From NCBI RefSeq assembly GCF_001310635.1, contig NZ_BAXR01000011.1, positions 1 to 64,000 on the forward strand: a stretch of DNA of 64,000 nt, in the 5' to 3' direction. Each line of letters starts with the position of its first letter. Position 1 is the stretch's first letter. Source of the stretch: Bacillus sp. JCM 19034 (GTDB lineage: Bacteria > Bacillota > Bacilli > Bacillales > Bacillaceae_D). Position numbers and translations under genes: made by a program. This document shows, piece after piece, positions 19,011 to 29,603 of the stretch. The notes under the pieces are model-generated. The model saw only the letters and a list, made by a program, of their open reading frames with translations. It ran no database searches and was not told where the DNA came from.

Positions 19011-21359
19011 TTGGCAAGACGAAAGAAAAAACGAAAAACCGAGTTTAAATCACAACTTACATATGAACTCATCGGTCTCGGCTTATTAGTCATTGCCGTT
19101 GTTACATTTGCAAGATTAGGGACAGTAGGTGAGGTTTTTGTTCGCTTATTTCGCTTCTTTTTCGGTGAGTGGTTTGTACTACTGGCTATAGGTCTATTAG
19201 TTGTTGCACTATTTTTTATGGTCAAGCGTAAAGTACCACCGTTTTGGACGCGTCGTACAGCTGGTTTATATATTATTGCCGTTGCTTTTAGCTTGCTAGC
19301 TCATATTAGTCTGTTTAATCAGTTAAGTGGGAGAGAAGGCTTTGAAGATCAGTCTGTTATTAGGCAAACGTGGAGGCTATATTGGTTAGAAATGCGTGGA
19401 CAAGCTCCGAATGAGGATCTTGGTGGAGGGATGATTGGAGCATTTTCATTTGCCATCAGTCACTTTTTATTTGCAGAAGCAGGAACCTATTTATTTGGAT
19501 TCGTATTGATTATTGTAGGGATCATTTTACTAACAGGAAAGTCTGCTTCAAATTTATTGAATAAAGGTTTTAGGGCGATGTATACCTTTATATTAGATAC
19601 GTTTCAAAGTTTAGCAGTAGAACTTAAACGAGCGTGGAAAGCTTTTACAAGACGCTTAAAGCAAGAAAAAGAAATATATAAAGAACGGAAAAAAGAATCA
19701 AAAGAAGGTAAAGAATCCATTCAAGTACAAGTTGAAAATGAATCACCTGTTCTCCAAGATTCTGAGCCTGAAATTGTTGATTTCACACAAAGAGCTTACC
19801 AAGATCATACTGGGGAAAATAAGGTGGAACAACGTGACCACGCAATCAAGGATGAAGCCTTAAAGACAGATGAGGGCAAGGTTAGTGGTGAGCTTAGTGG
19901 GAATTTAGTCACAGGGGAAGAAGTAAACAAAGACTACGAGCTCCCTGAATTAGAAATATTAAAATTGCCAAATAATCCAAGTCAGTTAAATGAAAAGAAA
20001 CAGTTAGCAGCAAACGCAAAGAAATTGGAACAAACATTAGAAAGCTTTGGAGTGAAAGCAAAAGTATCAAAAGTTCATTTAGGACCAGCTGTAACAAAAT
20101 ATGAAGTATACCCAAGTGTTGGTGTAAAAGTAAGTCGTATCGTTAATCTTGCCGATGACCTAGCATTAGCCTTAGCTGCGAAAGATATTCGTATGGAAGC
20201 ACCAATTCCCGGGAAATCAGCAATTGGAATTGAAGTGCCGAATCATGAAATTGCCGTTGTTACACTTCGTGAAGTGTTGGATTCAACTCAATCTCATCAA
20301 GAAGAAAATGTCTTAGCTGTTGGATTGGGACGGGATATATCAGGTAATCCTGTTTTAGCCCATTTAAATAAAATGCCCCATTTACTAGTTGCTGGTGCGA
20401 CGGGAAGTGGAAAAAGTGTTTGTATTAATGGCATTATTGTTAGTTTATTATTGAAGGCAAAGCCACATGAAGTAAAGCTTATGATGATTGATCCGAAAAT
20501 GGTTGAATTAAACGTCTATAACGGAATCCCGCATTTATTAACACCGGTAGTAACAGAACCAAAAAAAGCTTCTCAGGCATTAAAAAAAGTTGTTGCAGAA
20601 ATGGAACGGCGTTATGATTTATTTTCACATACTGGAACTAGAAATATTGAAGGCTACAATGATTTAGTACGTAGTCAAAATGAGGAAGGTGATGCTAAGC
20701 AGCCTACCTTACCTTATATTGTTGTGATTGTCGACGAGTTAGCTGATTTAATGATGGTTGCTTCAGGTGATGTGGAGGATTCTATTGCGAGGTTAGCACA
20801 AATGGCTCGTGCATCTGGTATTCATATGATCATAGCCACTCAACGTCCTTCAGTCGACGTTATTACAGGTGTGATTAAAGCCAATATCCCTTCACGTATT
20901 GCGTTTGGTGTCTCTTCACAAACTGATTCTCGTACTATACTTGACTCAGGTGGAGCTGAGAAGCTATTAGGACGTGGAGATATGCTCTATTTACCAGTAG
21001 GAGCATCTAAACCGACGAGAATCCAAGGTGCCTTTTTATCAGACCAAGAAGTTGAAAATGTCGTGCAGTATGTGATTTCTCAGCAAAAGGCACAATATGA
21101 GGAAGAAATGATACCGAACGAAGAACCTATTATTGAAGAACGTGCAACAGATGAATTATATGACTCTGCGGTCGAGTTAGTAGTTGAAATGAATACGGCA
21201 TCTGTTTCAATGCTACAGCGAAGGTTTAGAATAGGCTATACTCGTGCAGCACGTATAATCGATGAAATGGAAGCAAGAGGTGTCGTTGGGCCTTATGAAG
21301 GTAGCAAGCCACGAGAAGTTTTAATCAGTAAAAGAAATGATAATGAAGCTACATCGTAA
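19011..21359 (+). CDS. spoIIIE: DNA translocase SpoIIIE (FtsK family)
   Basis: Septal motor that pumps the chromosome into the forespore and clears trapped DNA during division. N-terminal membrane domain with four hydrophobic segments (about residues 20-175), a charged variable linker (about 200-310), and the RecA-like motor: alpha domain [21 protein letters not shown], Walker [10 protein letters not shown], Walker [36 protein letters not shown]-terminal gamma winged helix with [22 protein letters not shown] for SRS recognition. TTG 19011 gives MARRKKK and is well placed after AAAGGGTG; the GTG at 19002 overlaps that site. About 782 residues; B. subtilis has 787. Confidence 0.97.
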   Translation: MARRKKKRKTEFKSQLTYELIGLGLLVIAVVTFARLGTVGEVFVRLFRFFFGEWFVLLAIGLLVVALFFMVKRKVPPFWTRRTAGLYIIAVAFSLLAHISLFNQLSGREGFEDQSVIRQTWRLYWLEMRGQAPNEDLGGGMIGAFSFAISHFLFAEAGTYLFGFVLIIVGIILLTGKSASNLLNKGFRAMYTFILDTFQSLAVELKRAWKAFTRRLKQEKEIYKERKKESKEGKESIQVQVENESPVLQDSEPEIVDFTQRAYQDHTGENKVEQRDHAIKDEALKTDEGKVSGELSGNLVTGEEVNKDYELPELEILKLPNNPSQLNEKKQLAANAKKLEQTLESFGVKAKVSKVHLGPAVTKYEVYPSVGVKVSRIVNLADDLALALAAKDIRMEAPIPGKSAIGIEVPNHEIAVVTLREVLDSTQSHQEENVLAVGLGRDISGNPVLAHLNKMPHLLVAGATGSGKSVCINGIIVSLLLKAKPHEVKLMMIDPKMVELNVYNGIPHLLTPVVTEPKKASQALKKVVAEMERRYDLFSHTGTRNIEGYNDLVRSQNEEGDAKQPTLPYIVVIVDELADLMMVASGDVEDSIARLAQMARASGIHMIIATQRPSVDVITGVIKANIPSRIAFGVSSQTDSRTILDSGGAEKLLGRGDMLYLPVGASKPTRIQGAFLSDQEVENVVQYVISQQKAQYEEEMIPNEEPIIEERATDELYDSAVELVVEMNTASVSMLQRRFRIGYTRAARIIDEMEARGVVGPYEGSKPREVLISKRNDNEATS

Positions 21360-21380
21360 TGGGGAGAAGGAGTGACAAAC

Positions 21381-22106
21381 TTGATTAAAGCAGATCAAAG
21401 ACCCTTATATTTGCAGGTGATCGAACGTTTAAAAGAGGATATCGAGAATAATGTATATGAGGAAGGCGAAAAGCTGCCTTCTGAATTTGAATTTTCGAAA
21501 AATTTAGGGATTAGTCGAGCGACATTACGGGAAGCGTTACGTGTTTTAGAAGAAGAAGGAATTGTAATACGCCGTCATGGGGTTGGGACGTTTGTTCATT
21601 CAAAGCCATTATTTTCTGCTGGGATCGAAGAACTGCATAGTGTGACAGATATGATTATTAAGGCAAATATGAACCCGGGGACGATATATGTCTCTTCTGC
21701 TGTAAATGAGGCAACTGAGGAAGAGAGGAGGCACTTTAAGCAAGATGAATTAAAAGAAGTGTTATCTTTAGAACGCATTCGTACAGCGGATGGTGTTCCC
21801 GTTGTCTATTGTCTTGAAAAGGTGCCGTATCAATTAGTGAGAAATCATTCGATTCATGAAATTAAGTCAATTTTTAAGTTTTTAGAGAGTGTAGGTCATA
21901 CGATTACGTACGCGGTAACGCACATAGAGCCAATTGGTTATGATGGCGAAATTTCTGAAATATTAGAGTGTGATCCTGAATCTACGTTACTCTTATTAAA
22001 ACAAATGCACTATGATGAGAATGAAATACCTGTGCTTTATTCTTATAATTATTTTCGTGCAGATAAATTTAAATTCCACGTTGTAAGAAGTCGTGTAAAA
22101 GCATAA
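21381..22106 (+). CDS. ymfC: GntR/HutC family transcriptional regulator YmfC
   Basis: DNA-binding repressor-type protein. N-terminal GntR winged helix ([17 protein letters not shown], then [29 protein letters not shown], about residues 5-70) and a C-terminal UTRA ligand-binding domain. About 241 residues. The start is uncertain: TTG 21381 lies eight bases after AAGGAG, while the in-frame GTG at 21372 overlaps it. It occupies the ymfC position between spoIIIE and ymfF. Effector and target genes are not known; the adjacent ymfF-ymfI operon is a natural candidate, by position only. Confidence 0.88.
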   Translation: MIKADQRPLYLQVIERLKEDIENNVYEEGEKLPSEFEFSKNLGISRATLREALRVLEEEGIVIRRHGVGTFVHSKPLFSAGIEELHSVTDMIIKANMNPGTIYVSSAVNEATEEERRHFKQDELKEVLSLERIRTADGVPVVYCLEKVPYQLVRNHSIHEIKSIFKFLESVGHTITYAVTHIEPIGYDGEISEILECDPESTLLLLKQMHYDENEIPVLYSYNYFRADKFKFHVVRSRVKA

Positions 22107-22137
22107 CCTATGCATGATAGGAAAAGGAGATGATCAA

Positions 22138-23417
22138 ATGCAACCTATAACTGAACAAGTTGAAAAGCAAGGCGGGTTAACGGTTCATATTATGCCTACT
22201 GAAAAATATAAAACCAATACGTTATTGCTATTAATCCGTGCCCCGTTAAATAAAGAATCAGTTGCAAAACGAGCTTTATTAGGACACGTCCTTCAAAATG
22301 GAACAAGTCAATCTCCATCAAGAAAGGCTTTAAGAGAACGCCTAGACCAGATGTATGGGGCAACATTAACAACTGATGTGCAAAAAAAGGAGAAGAGCAT
22401 GTTATAACGTTTATGATCGATATTGCCAATGAGCGCTTTTTAAGTGATTCAACTCCATTGTTTACACAAGCATTGGCGTTATTAGCGGAAGTAGTTACCG
22501 ATCCATTTTTGGAAAATGGTCTTTTCTCAGAACAAGTTGTAGAACAAGAAAAGCGTTCATTAAAGCAACGTATTCAATCTGTATACGACGATAAGATGCG
22601 ATATGCTAATGTTCGTGTAACAGAGGAAATGTGTAAAGGTGAGCCATATGCATTAAGTGCATTCGGAACAGTAGAAGAAGTGGAAGCGATTACGGCAGAA
22701 TCACTTTATGATTATTATGTGGAATTGCTGCAAACAAATGCTTTTGATCTCTACCTTGTAGGAGCATTAGACGAACAAGAAACATTTAAGAAAGTGAAAG
22801 AAGCCTTCCAATTGCCTGAGCGAAACCCAAATGTCAGACCAACAACAAAGAGTCCAGAGATAGATGAGGTGAAAGTAGTTCATGAAAACCAAGATGTGAA
22901 ACAAGGGAAGCTTCATCTAGGTTTTCGAACGTACACAACATACGGTGAAGATGATTATGTAGCTGTTCAAGTATTTAATGGTCTTTTCGGTGGTTTCTCT
23001 CATTCAAAGTTATTTATTAACGTGCGTGAAAAGGAAAGCTTAGCTTATTACGCTGCTTCTCGGTTAGAGAGCCATAAAGGTATTATGATGGTCATGTCTG
23101 GTATTGAATTTACTAAATATGATCGTGCTGTTGAAATCATTAATGAGCAGCTCGAAGCAATGAGAAACGGTGATTTTTCAGAGCAAGAGCTTGAGCAAAC
23201 GAAAGCAATGCTCAAAAACCAAATTTTAGAGACTGCCGATGTCGCAAGGGGACTTGTTGAGCTCCATTATCATCAAGTTATTAGTCGCTCAAAGCGTTCG
23301 TTACCAGATTGGTTAGAAAGTGTAGATCAAGTTACAAAAGAAGATGTTGTTAGAGCTGCGAAAAAAGTAAAGCTTGATACGATTTATTTCTTAAAAGGAA
23401 AGGAGGAAACTGCATGA
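22138..23417 (+). CDS. ymfF: M16-like protein YmfF, one frame break
   Basis: M16 peptidase-fold protein that lacks the HxxEH zinc motif at the expected N-terminal position, so it is probably a non-catalytic partner of YmfH, as for other M16 heterodimers. The C-terminal half has the conserved GFRTYTTYGEDDYVAVQVFNGLFGG and FINVREKESLAYYAASRLE regions. The family is linked to elongation factor P modification in B. subtilis. Break in the A run 22382-22388 (seven for eight): restoring it reads VQKKGEEHVITFMIDIANERF across the gap. ATG 22138 follows AAAAGGAGATG. The stop overlaps the ymfH start by 4 bases. Confidence 0.9.
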
Positions 23418-24709
23418 AGCCTGTCATATTTTCACAAGTGGAAGAGACGCTTTATCATGAACAACTCGATAATGGCTTATCTATTTATGTTTTACCGAAA
23501 AGTGAATTTAATAAGACGTATGCAACGTTCACAACAAAATACGGTTCGATCGATAATCACTTCAAGCCAATTGGTGAGGAAAATAAGCTAAAAGTTCCTG
23601 ATGGGATTGCCCATTTTCTTGAGCATAAAATGTTCGAGGATGAACATGGGGATGTTTTTCAGCAATTTAGCAAACAAGGTGCCTCTGCTAATGCCTTTAC
23701 AAGCTTTACCCGCACAGCTTATTTGTTTTCAAGTACATTAAATGTAGAAGAAAATTTAGAAACACTTGTTGATTTCGTGCAGCACCCTTATTTTACGGAA
23801 GAAAGCGTTGAGAAGGAAAAAGGGATTATTAATCAAGAAATTACGATGTATGATGACAATCCTGATTGGCGGGCCTACTTCGGCGTCATTAGTAATATGT
23901 TTCATCAACATCCTGTAAAAATTGATATTGCTGGGACAATTGATTCTATTGCAACGATAACGAAGGATTTACTTTATACGTGCTATCAAACATTTTATCA
24001 CCCGAGTAACATGCTTTTGTTCGTTGTCGGACCAGTTGACCCTGAGCAAATTATAGAGCAAGTGAAAACAAACCAGCAGAAAAAAGAATTTGCTAAACCT
24101 GAAGACATTAAGCGTTTCTTTGATCAAGAGCCCGATTCAGTAGCTAAAGATAAAGAAATTTTAACGATGTCTGTACAAACACCAAAATGCTTAATGGGCT
24201 TTAAGGATGTCGGGGTCGACAGACAAGGGAAAGAGTTGTTGAAAAGAGAATTAACAATATCGATTTTATTAGACCTCATGTTTGGTCAAAGCTCTGATCA
24301 TTATCAACAACTATTTGCTGAAGGGCTAATTGATGACAGCTTCTCTTTTGATTATTCGGCTGAAAATGGGTTTGGTTTTTCTGTTATCGGCGGTGATACG
24401 AGTAAGCCAGACCAACTAGAAAAGCGAATAAAAGAGATGATTACAGCATTTAAAGAATCGTCTTTGTCAAAGGAACAAGTAAATCGGACGATAAAAAAGA
24501 AAATAGGTTCTTTTTTACGGTCACTAAACTCACCTGAATTTATTGCTAATCAATTTACTCGTTATCAATTTAACGACATGAATTTATTTGACGTCGTGAC
24601 AACATTAGAAGAGGTTACAATTTCTGATTTAGAGCAAGTCTTACAAGAACATTTTGATTTTGGACGCTTTACTGTGTTTCAAGTCAAATCAGAGGGGTAT
24701 CAAGAGTAG
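23414..24709 (+). CDS. ymfH: M16 family metallopeptidase YmfH
   Basis: 431-residue M16 protein with an intact zinc site: HFLEH in GIAHFLEHKMFED (about residues 68-80) and the downstream Glu in EKEKGIINQEITMYDDNPDWR. DFSKQGASANAFTS-type sequence is present as QQFSKQGASANAFTSFTRTAY. Start ATG 23414 overlaps ymfF by 4 bases; the stop is directly followed by the ymfI ATG. YmfF plus YmfH would form the paired M16 chamber. A connection with EF-P modification is reported for this gene cluster in B. subtilis; the substrate here is not visible from sequence. Confidence 0.94.
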   Translation: MKPVIFSQVEETLYHEQLDNGLSIYVLPKSEFNKTYATFTTKYGSIDNHFKPIGEENKLKVPDGIAHFLEHKMFEDEHGDVFQQFSKQGASANAFTSFTRTAYLFSSTLNVEENLETLVDFVQHPYFTEESVEKEKGIINQEITMYDDNPDWRAYFGVISNMFHQHPVKIDIAGTIDSIATITKDLLYTCYQTFYHPSNMLLFVVGPVDPEQIIEQVKTNQQKKEFAKPEDIKRFFDQEPDSVAKDKEILTMSVQTPKCLMGFKDVGVDRQGKELLKRELTISILLDLMFGQSSDHYQQLFAEGLIDDSFSFDYSAENGFGFSVIGGDTSKPDQLEKRIKEMITAFKESSLSKEQVNRTIKKKIGSFLRSLNSPEFIANQFTRYQFNDMNLFDVVTTLEEVTISDLEQVLQEHFDFGRFTVFQVKSEGYQE

Positions 24710-25441
24710 ATGGAATCAATTTTAATAACTGGAGCTTCAGGGGGGATCGGTTCAGAAATTGCAAAAGAGCTGGCTTCCCCTAAAAGCTCTCTTTTTTTAC
24801 AATATTTTCAGGGAGAACAAAAGATAAAAGAAATTAAGAGAATCTGTGAGGAAAAGGGAGCGAACGTGAAGACGATCCGAGCTGATTTATCAGTAAGCGA
24901 CGGAGCACAGCAATTGATTAACTCTCTTGATATTGTTATTGATGGATTTCAAACGATTATACATAATGCAGGAATGAGCCAATTTCAACTATTTACGGAA
25001 ACGGCGGATCATGATATGGAAGCATTAATAAATATTCATTTATTAAATCCAATGAAAGTGACACGTGCATTGCTACCAAGTATGATTCAAGCAAAAAAAG
25101 GAAACATAATTATGATTTCTTCCATTTGGGGTCAAACAGGTGCAGCGTGTGAGGTAACATATTCCGCAGCTAAAGGAGGAATGAATAGTTTTGTGAAAGC
25201 TTTAGCAAAAGAAGTTGCCCCAAGTGGGATCCAAGTAAATGGTGTGGCACCAGGAGCCATTGAGACAACGATGTTGAAAGATCAAGGAAATGAGCATCTT
25301 GACCAACTAATCGAAGAAATACCAGCTAATCGACTAGGAACACCTAAAGATATTAGTCAGCTTGTCGCTTTTCTTCATTCAAATCAGTCAAATTATATTA
25401 ATGGACAAATCATTTCTGTGAATGGTGCATGGTACTGTTAG
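24710..25441 (+). CDS. ymfI: SDR family reductase YmfI (EF-P modification)
   Basis: Short-chain dehydrogenase/reductase, 243 residues. NAD(P)-binding TGASGGIG at residues 7-14, IIHNAGMSQF, catalytic Ser in IMISSIWGQTG and Tyr/Lys in TYSAAKGGM; C-terminal IISVNGAWYC is typical. In B. subtilis YmfI reduces the 5-aminopentanone group on EF-P Lys32 to 5-aminopentanol. The sequence also resembles FabG-type reductases, but position directly after ymfH (zero spacing) decides the assignment. No ribosome-binding site of its own is obvious beyond AGAGGGG in the ymfH tail. Confidence 0.93.
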   Translation: MESILITGASGGIGSEIAKELASPKSSLFLQYFQGEQKIKEIKRICEEKGANVKTIRADLSVSDGAQQLINSLDIVIDGFQTIIHNAGMSQFQLFTETADHDMEALINIHLLNPMKVTRALLPSMIQAKKGNIIMISSIWGQTGAACEVTYSAAKGGMNSFVKALAKEVAPSGIQVNGVAPGAIETTMLKDQGNEHLDQLIEEIPANRLGTPKDISQLVAFLHSNQSNYINGQIISVNGAWYC

Positions 25442-25527
25442 GAAAAACAAGAGCGTGTTTTTCATGTATATTCTTCATGAGAATAACAAAATATATTATT
25501 GAAGTTCATGAAGAAGGAGGGGTATTC

Positions 25528-25785
25528 ATGTCCGTTCTCGATAACTGGGAGCAGTGGAAAGATTTTTTAGGTAATCGTCTCAATCAAGCAACTGAAGAGG
25601 GAATGTCTGAAAATGTTGTGTCGGATGTTGCCTACCAAGTTGGAGAATATTTAGCACAGCAAGTTGATCCAAAAAATGAGCAAGAGCGTGTATTAGCTGA
25701 ATTATGGAAAGTTGCTGATGAAAATGAACAGCATGCAATTGCAAATATGATGGTTAAGCTTGTTCAAAATGAGGGTAATCAATAA
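25528..25785 (+). CDS. ymfJ: DUF3243 protein YmfJ
   Basis: 85-residue acidic, helical protein: MSVLDNWEQWKDFLGNRL, then SDVAYQVGEYLAQQVDPKNEQERVLAELW and ANMMVKLVQ. This is the DUF3243 pattern; the gene follows ymfI as in B. subtilis. ATG 25528 has AAGGAGGGG eight bases upstream; upstream in-frame Met codons lie in sequence without a ribosome-binding site. Function unknown. Confidence 0.92.
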   Translation: MSVLDNWEQWKDFLGNRLNQATEEGMSENVVSDVAYQVGEYLAQQVDPKNEQERVLAELWKVADENEQHAIANMMVKLVQNEGNQ

Positions 25786-25800
25786 TTAAAATTAAAAGAA

Positions 25801-25832
25801 AAAGTGTTCCAAATGGAGCGCTTTTCTTTTTT
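25801..25832 (+). terminator. intrinsic terminator of ymfJ
   Basis: AAAGTGTTCC / GGAGCGCTTT with AAAT loop, two wobble pairs, then T-rich tail. Confidence 0.8.
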
Positions 25833-25965
25833 AAACATGTATGAAATCAACATCTCATTTTTTCTCGAGTATTAGTTATAAAATACGACAAAGTTCTTTC
25901 ATTTGTTATTAAAATCTATTATGATGAAAGTAAGTAACTACCAACTCGTGTAAAGGATGAAGGAA

Positions 25966-26739
25966 ATGACAGTTAAGGAATGGTACATCGAATACGAAAT
26001 ACAGAAAAATCGCCCAGGTCTACTTGGTGATATTTCCTCATTACTTGGGATGTTGGAGATTAATATTGTTACGATCAACGGAGTAGAAAATAGAAGAAGA
26101 GGTATGCTGATTCGAAGCACTCATGATGATCAAGTGATTAGACTTGAATCAATAATACATACGATGGAAGATATCACATTGACGAAGGTTCGTGAGCCAA
26201 GAGTGCGAGATCGTCTTGCTATTAGGCATGGACGGTATATTGAACGTGATGCAGATGATAAGAAGATTTTTCGTTTTGTGCGTAATGAATTAGGTTTGTT
26301 AGTGGACTTTATGGCGGAGATGTTTAAACGCGAAGGTCACTTCCTCGTTGGTGTAAGAGGAATGCCACGAGTCGGGAAAACGGAATCAATAGTTGCTGCT
26401 AGTGTTTGTGCTAATAAGCGTTGGTCATTTATTTCTTCAACACTGTTGCGACAAACAGTTAGAAGTCAATTAGCTGAGGATGAATACACAGATGAGCATA
26501 TATTTATAATTGATGGCATTGTCACGACGATGCGTTCAACGGAAAAGCACAAAACTCTTGTACGTGATATTATGAGATTACCTGCAGTAAAAGTTGTTGA
26601 ACATCCTGATATTTTTGTTCGTGAGTCAGAGTATGAATTAGCTGACTTTGATTGTATTATTGAATTACGTAATGATGAAAACGAAGAAATTACATATGAT
26701 ATTGTTGAATCTGGCTTTTCCTCTTTCGATATTAGTTAA
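25966..26739 (+). CDS. ymfK: YmfK family protein (DUF3388), ACT-like plus P-loop-like
   Basis: About 257 residues. The N-terminal part (EWYIEYEIQKNRPGLLGDISSLLGMLEINIVTING) has the pattern of an ACT regulatory domain. The centre carries a P-loop-like GVRGMPRVGKTESIVAASVCANKRW, and a conserved HPDIFV and ELRNDENEEI end follow. Family DUF3388, function unknown; the sequence suggests a nucleotide- and ligand-binding regulator. ATG 25966 suits AAAGG at 25952-25956; an in-frame ATG at 25957 abuts it. Precedes rodZ as in B. subtilis. Confidence 0.9.
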   Translation: MTVKEWYIEYEIQKNRPGLLGDISSLLGMLEINIVTINGVENRRRGMLIRSTHDDQVIRLESIIHTMEDITLTKVREPRVRDRLAIRHGRYIERDADDKKIFRFVRNELGLLVDFMAEMFKREGHFLVGVRGMPRVGKTESIVAASVCANKRWSFISSTLLRQTVRSQLAEDEYTDEHIFIIDGIVTTMRSTEKHKTLVRDIMRLPAVKVVEHPDIFVRESEYELADFDCIIELRNDENEEITYDIVESGFSSFDIS

Positions 26740-26756
26740 GTAGGTAGGTGTTAGGA

Positions 26757-27620
26757 TTGTCTGAATTAGGCCAACATTTAAAGGAAACAAGAGAGCAAAA
26801 AAACATTTCGCTTGATGATTTGCAGCGAACGACGAAAATTCAGAAACGTTATTTGTCAGCGATTGAAGAGGGACAATATGATCGTTTGCCAGGTCAATTC
26901 TACGCAAGAGCGTTTATAAAAACGTATGCGGAAACGATTGGATTAGATCCTGAAGAGTTATTTGATCAATTTAAACATGAGCTGCCCAATCCGAGGCAGG
27001 AAACGGTGCAGGTACCAACACGTTCAAAGAGATCAAATGTTGCAAGACCAAAGAAACGCTCAAAATCTCAACCAGTTTTAACAACACTTCTTACGATTGT
27101 GATTCTAGCTATCATTGCAGTTGGTGCTATCATTATCATTCAAAATAATTCCGCTAAAGATGGTGCTGAACAGCCTGATAACAGCAGTAATGTAGAAGGA
27201 GAATTTCTTCAATCTGAAGAAGATGATGATAATGAAGTGCCTGAAAACAATCAATCAGATGATTCAGAAGAATCATCTGAAGAAGAGCCAGAACCAGAAC
27301 CCGATCCAATTGATTTGACGTTTAAAGAGACACAAGGGATCACTTCTTACTATGAACTTTCTGGTGCTTCGTTTGATGATATACGCATTGAAATGATAGG
27401 CTCATCATACATTGACATTAAAAACGGCTTAGGGAAAACGTTATATATGTCGAATGAAGGCGAGGATATTGAATTTGATTATTCTGAAGAGGAAGAATTA
27501 ATTTTTAATTTCGGTCGTTCAATTGATGTAGAGTTATATGTCCATGATCAGTTAGTTGAGTTTCCTTCTGATTCCATACATCAAAAAGTTCATATTACGG
27601 TTATTGAAAACGAAGAATAG
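26757..27620 (+). CDS. rodZ: cell-shape protein RodZ (YmfM)
   Basis: Bitopic membrane protein that connects the MreB cytoskeleton with the elongation machinery. N-terminal cytoplasmic HTH_25 domain (ELGQHLKETREQKNISLDDLQRTTKIQKRYLSAIEEG; about residues 3-75), a Lys/Arg-rich juxtamembrane segment, one transmembrane helix (LLTIVILAIIAVGAIIII, about residues 118-136), a very acidic linker and a C-terminal DUF4115 beta domain outside the cell. 287 residues from TTG 26757, which is six bases after GGTAGGTG; GTG 26748 overlaps that site. Followed by a terminator, then pgsA. Confidence 0.93.
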   Translation: MSELGQHLKETREQKNISLDDLQRTTKIQKRYLSAIEEGQYDRLPGQFYARAFIKTYAETIGLDPEELFDQFKHELPNPRQETVQVPTRSKRSNVARPKKRSKSQPVLTTLLTIVILAIIAVGAIIIIQNNSAKDGAEQPDNSSNVEGEFLQSEEDDDNEVPENNQSDDSEESSEEEPEPEPDPIDLTFKETQGITSYYELSGASFDDIRIEMIGSSYIDIKNGLGKTLYMSNEGEDIEFDYSEEEELIFNFGRSIDVELYVHDQLVEFPSDSIHQKVHITVIENEE

Positions 27621-27648
27621 TTGTCACTATATAGTGGCAGCTTTTTTT
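27621..27648 (+). terminator. intrinsic terminator of rodZ
   Basis: TGTCACTAT / ATAGTGGCA inverted repeat followed by seven T. The repeat arms are adjacent, so the actual loop must open the central pairs. Confidence 0.75.
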
Positions 27649-27764
27649 CTTTTAAAAGTCAAATGATAGGGAAAGAATTCGAATCATAAATCAGTGGTTA
27701 AATGATTTATGAATATGATACAATATGAATGATGTTTTAATCATAGTTGAAGAGAGGGACGATT

Positions 27765-28335
27765 TTGAATTTACCGAACAAAATTACGATTTCTCGTATA
27801 TGCTTAATACCTATTTTTATGATCATATTATTAATGCCGCCACTACAAGAAGTATCATTTCTTGGAACAGAGATGGCACTTAATCATCTTTTAGCAGCAC
27901 TCTTATTTATTTTAGCAGCTGCAACTGATTGGCTCGATGGTTATTATGCAAGGAAGCTAGCTCGTAACGAATTTAGGGAAATTTCTCGACCCGCTAGCTG
28001 ACAAACTGTTAGTGACAGCAGCATTAATAGGTCTAGTTGAGTTACAGCTATTGCCGGCATGGATGGCAATTGTGATTATCAGTCGTGAATTTGCTGTAAC
28101 AGGTATCCGTTTAATAGCTGCAGCAGATGGAGTTGTTATTGCTGCAAGCTCGTTAGGGAAATGGAAAACGGTCTCGCAAATTGTTGCGATAGCAGCGTTA
28201 CTATTACATAACTGGCCGTTTCAACCAATATCTTTCCCTTTTGCCAGTATCGCTATTTGGACTGCGACTGTTTTAACACTACTATCTGGTTATGATTATT
28301 TTAAGAAAAATAAGCATGTACTAAAAGGCCAATAA
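27765..28335 (+). CDS. pgsA: phosphatidylglycerophosphate synthase, one frame break
   Basis: Essential membrane enzyme joining CDP-diacylglycerol and glycerol-3-phosphate on the way to phosphatidylglycerol and cardiolipin. The CDP-alcohol phosphotransferase motif is complete: DWLDGYYARKL, then NLGKFLDPLADK. Four hydrophobic segments; start NLPNKITISRICLIPIFMI typical. The motif is interrupted by a frame change near 27963, equal to loss of two bases in the codons before GTAACGAAT; reading KLAL-VTNLGKFLDP restores the family sequence. Because the gene is essential, a sequence error is likely. TTG 27765 follows AGAGGGA. Confidence 0.92.
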
Positions 28336-28349
28336 TAGGTGGTTATACG

Positions 28350-29603
28350 ATGAATGCTGAAATTATATCTGTCGGCTCTGAATTGCTTTTAGGGCAAATC
28401 ATTAATACAAATGCAGCATATCTTGCCAAAGAATGTGCTACTTTAGGAATAGATGTTTATTATCAAACAACTGTTGGTGATAATGAGAAGAGGTTGCGTG
28501 AAGCCATTGAACAGGCTCAAGGACGTGCGGATTTAATCATATTCACTGGGGGATTAGGGCCGACGAAAGATGATTTGACAAAAGAAACGGTCGCTTCAAT
28601 TTTAGGAATGAAACTTGTTTACCATCAGCCGTCATTACAGAAAATTGTTGATTTTTTTGAAAAGCGACATATAAAAATGACTGATAATAATAAAAAACAA
28701 GCTCTTGTAATTGAAGGTAGTGATGTTTTATTTAATCATTATGGAATGGCACCAGGAATGCTCGTATCAGGTGAAAAACAGCAACGGTTTATTCTGCTAC
28801 CTGGTCCACCTAAAGAGATGATTCCAATGTTTGAACAGGAGCTACGGCCACAATTCCTAAAAAGTGGCAATAACGACGTAATTGAATCACGTGTATTGCG
28901 ATTTTTTGGTATTGGAGAGTCTCGATTAGAAACAGAGATTGAAGACTTAATTGAAAAACAAACAAATCCTACGATTGCCCCTTTAGCTGGGGATGGCGAG
29001 GTCACGTTACGTTTAACTGTGAAGCACGATAACGAACAAATACGTCAAGAGCGCTTAGACGAGGTGGAACAACAAATATTAAACCGTGTCGGGCTCTATT
29101 TTTATGGTTATGGTGATTCGTCAATTGTTGAGCAAACATTTTTGCAATTACAGGAAAAAAAATGTACGATAGCAACAGCGGAGAGTTTTACGGGTGGATT
29201 ATTTGCAAATCAATTAAGTAGACAGCCTGGAGCTAGTCATGTACTAAAAGGTGGAATTGTTGCCTATGCAACACAATTAAAAAAAGATCTCTTACAAATT
29301 TCTAATCAATTAATTGAAAATGAGGGTGTTGTAAGTAGTGAATGTGCTAAAGAAATGGCACAAAAGGTTCAAAAAAAGTGTAATTCCGATATCGGAATTA
29401 GCTTCACAGGGGTGGCTGGGCCATCTTCTCAAGAAGGAAAACCAGTGGGAGAAGTGTACATAGGGATTGCCGGCTTAACAGAAGAAGTTATAGCCTATCA
29501 ACTACACTTGCCAGGAGATAGAAATGATATTGTAAATAAAGCTGTAAAATATGGCTGTTTTTATTTGTTGAACGAATTGAAAAGGTGGAATAAAACAGAA
29601 TGA
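28350..29603 (+). CDS. cinA: competence/damage-inducible protein CinA
   Basis: 417-residue two-domain protein. N-terminal MoaB-like domain (about 1-170) with SVGSELLLGQIINTNAAYLA and FTGGLGPTKDDLTKE. C-terminal CinA domain, a nicotinamide mononucleotide deamidase fold, with ATAESFTGGLFANQLS, VAYATQLK and GISFTGVAGPSS. In other bacteria CinA links with RecA at transformation and recycles NMN. ATG 28350 follows GGTGG. The stop overlaps the start of the DEAD-box gene by four bases; in B. subtilis cinA is followed by recA instead. Confidence 0.95.
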   Translation: MNAEIISVGSELLLGQIINTNAAYLAKECATLGIDVYYQTTVGDNEKRLREAIEQAQGRADLIIFTGGLGPTKDDLTKETVASILGMKLVYHQPSLQKIVDFFEKRHIKMTDNNKKQALVIEGSDVLFNHYGMAPGMLVSGEKQQRFILLPGPPKEMIPMFEQELRPQFLKSGNNDVIESRVLRFFGIGESRLETEIEDLIEKQTNPTIAPLAGDGEVTLRLTVKHDNEQIRQERLDEVEQQILNRVGLYFYGYGDSSIVEQTFLQLQEKKCTIATAESFTGGLFANQLSRQPGASHVLKGGIVAYATQLKKDLLQISNQLIENEGVVSSECAKEMAQKVQKKCNSDIGISFTGVAGPSSQEGKPVGEVYIGIAGLTEEVIAYQLHLPGDRNDIVNKAVKYGCFYLLNELKRWNKTE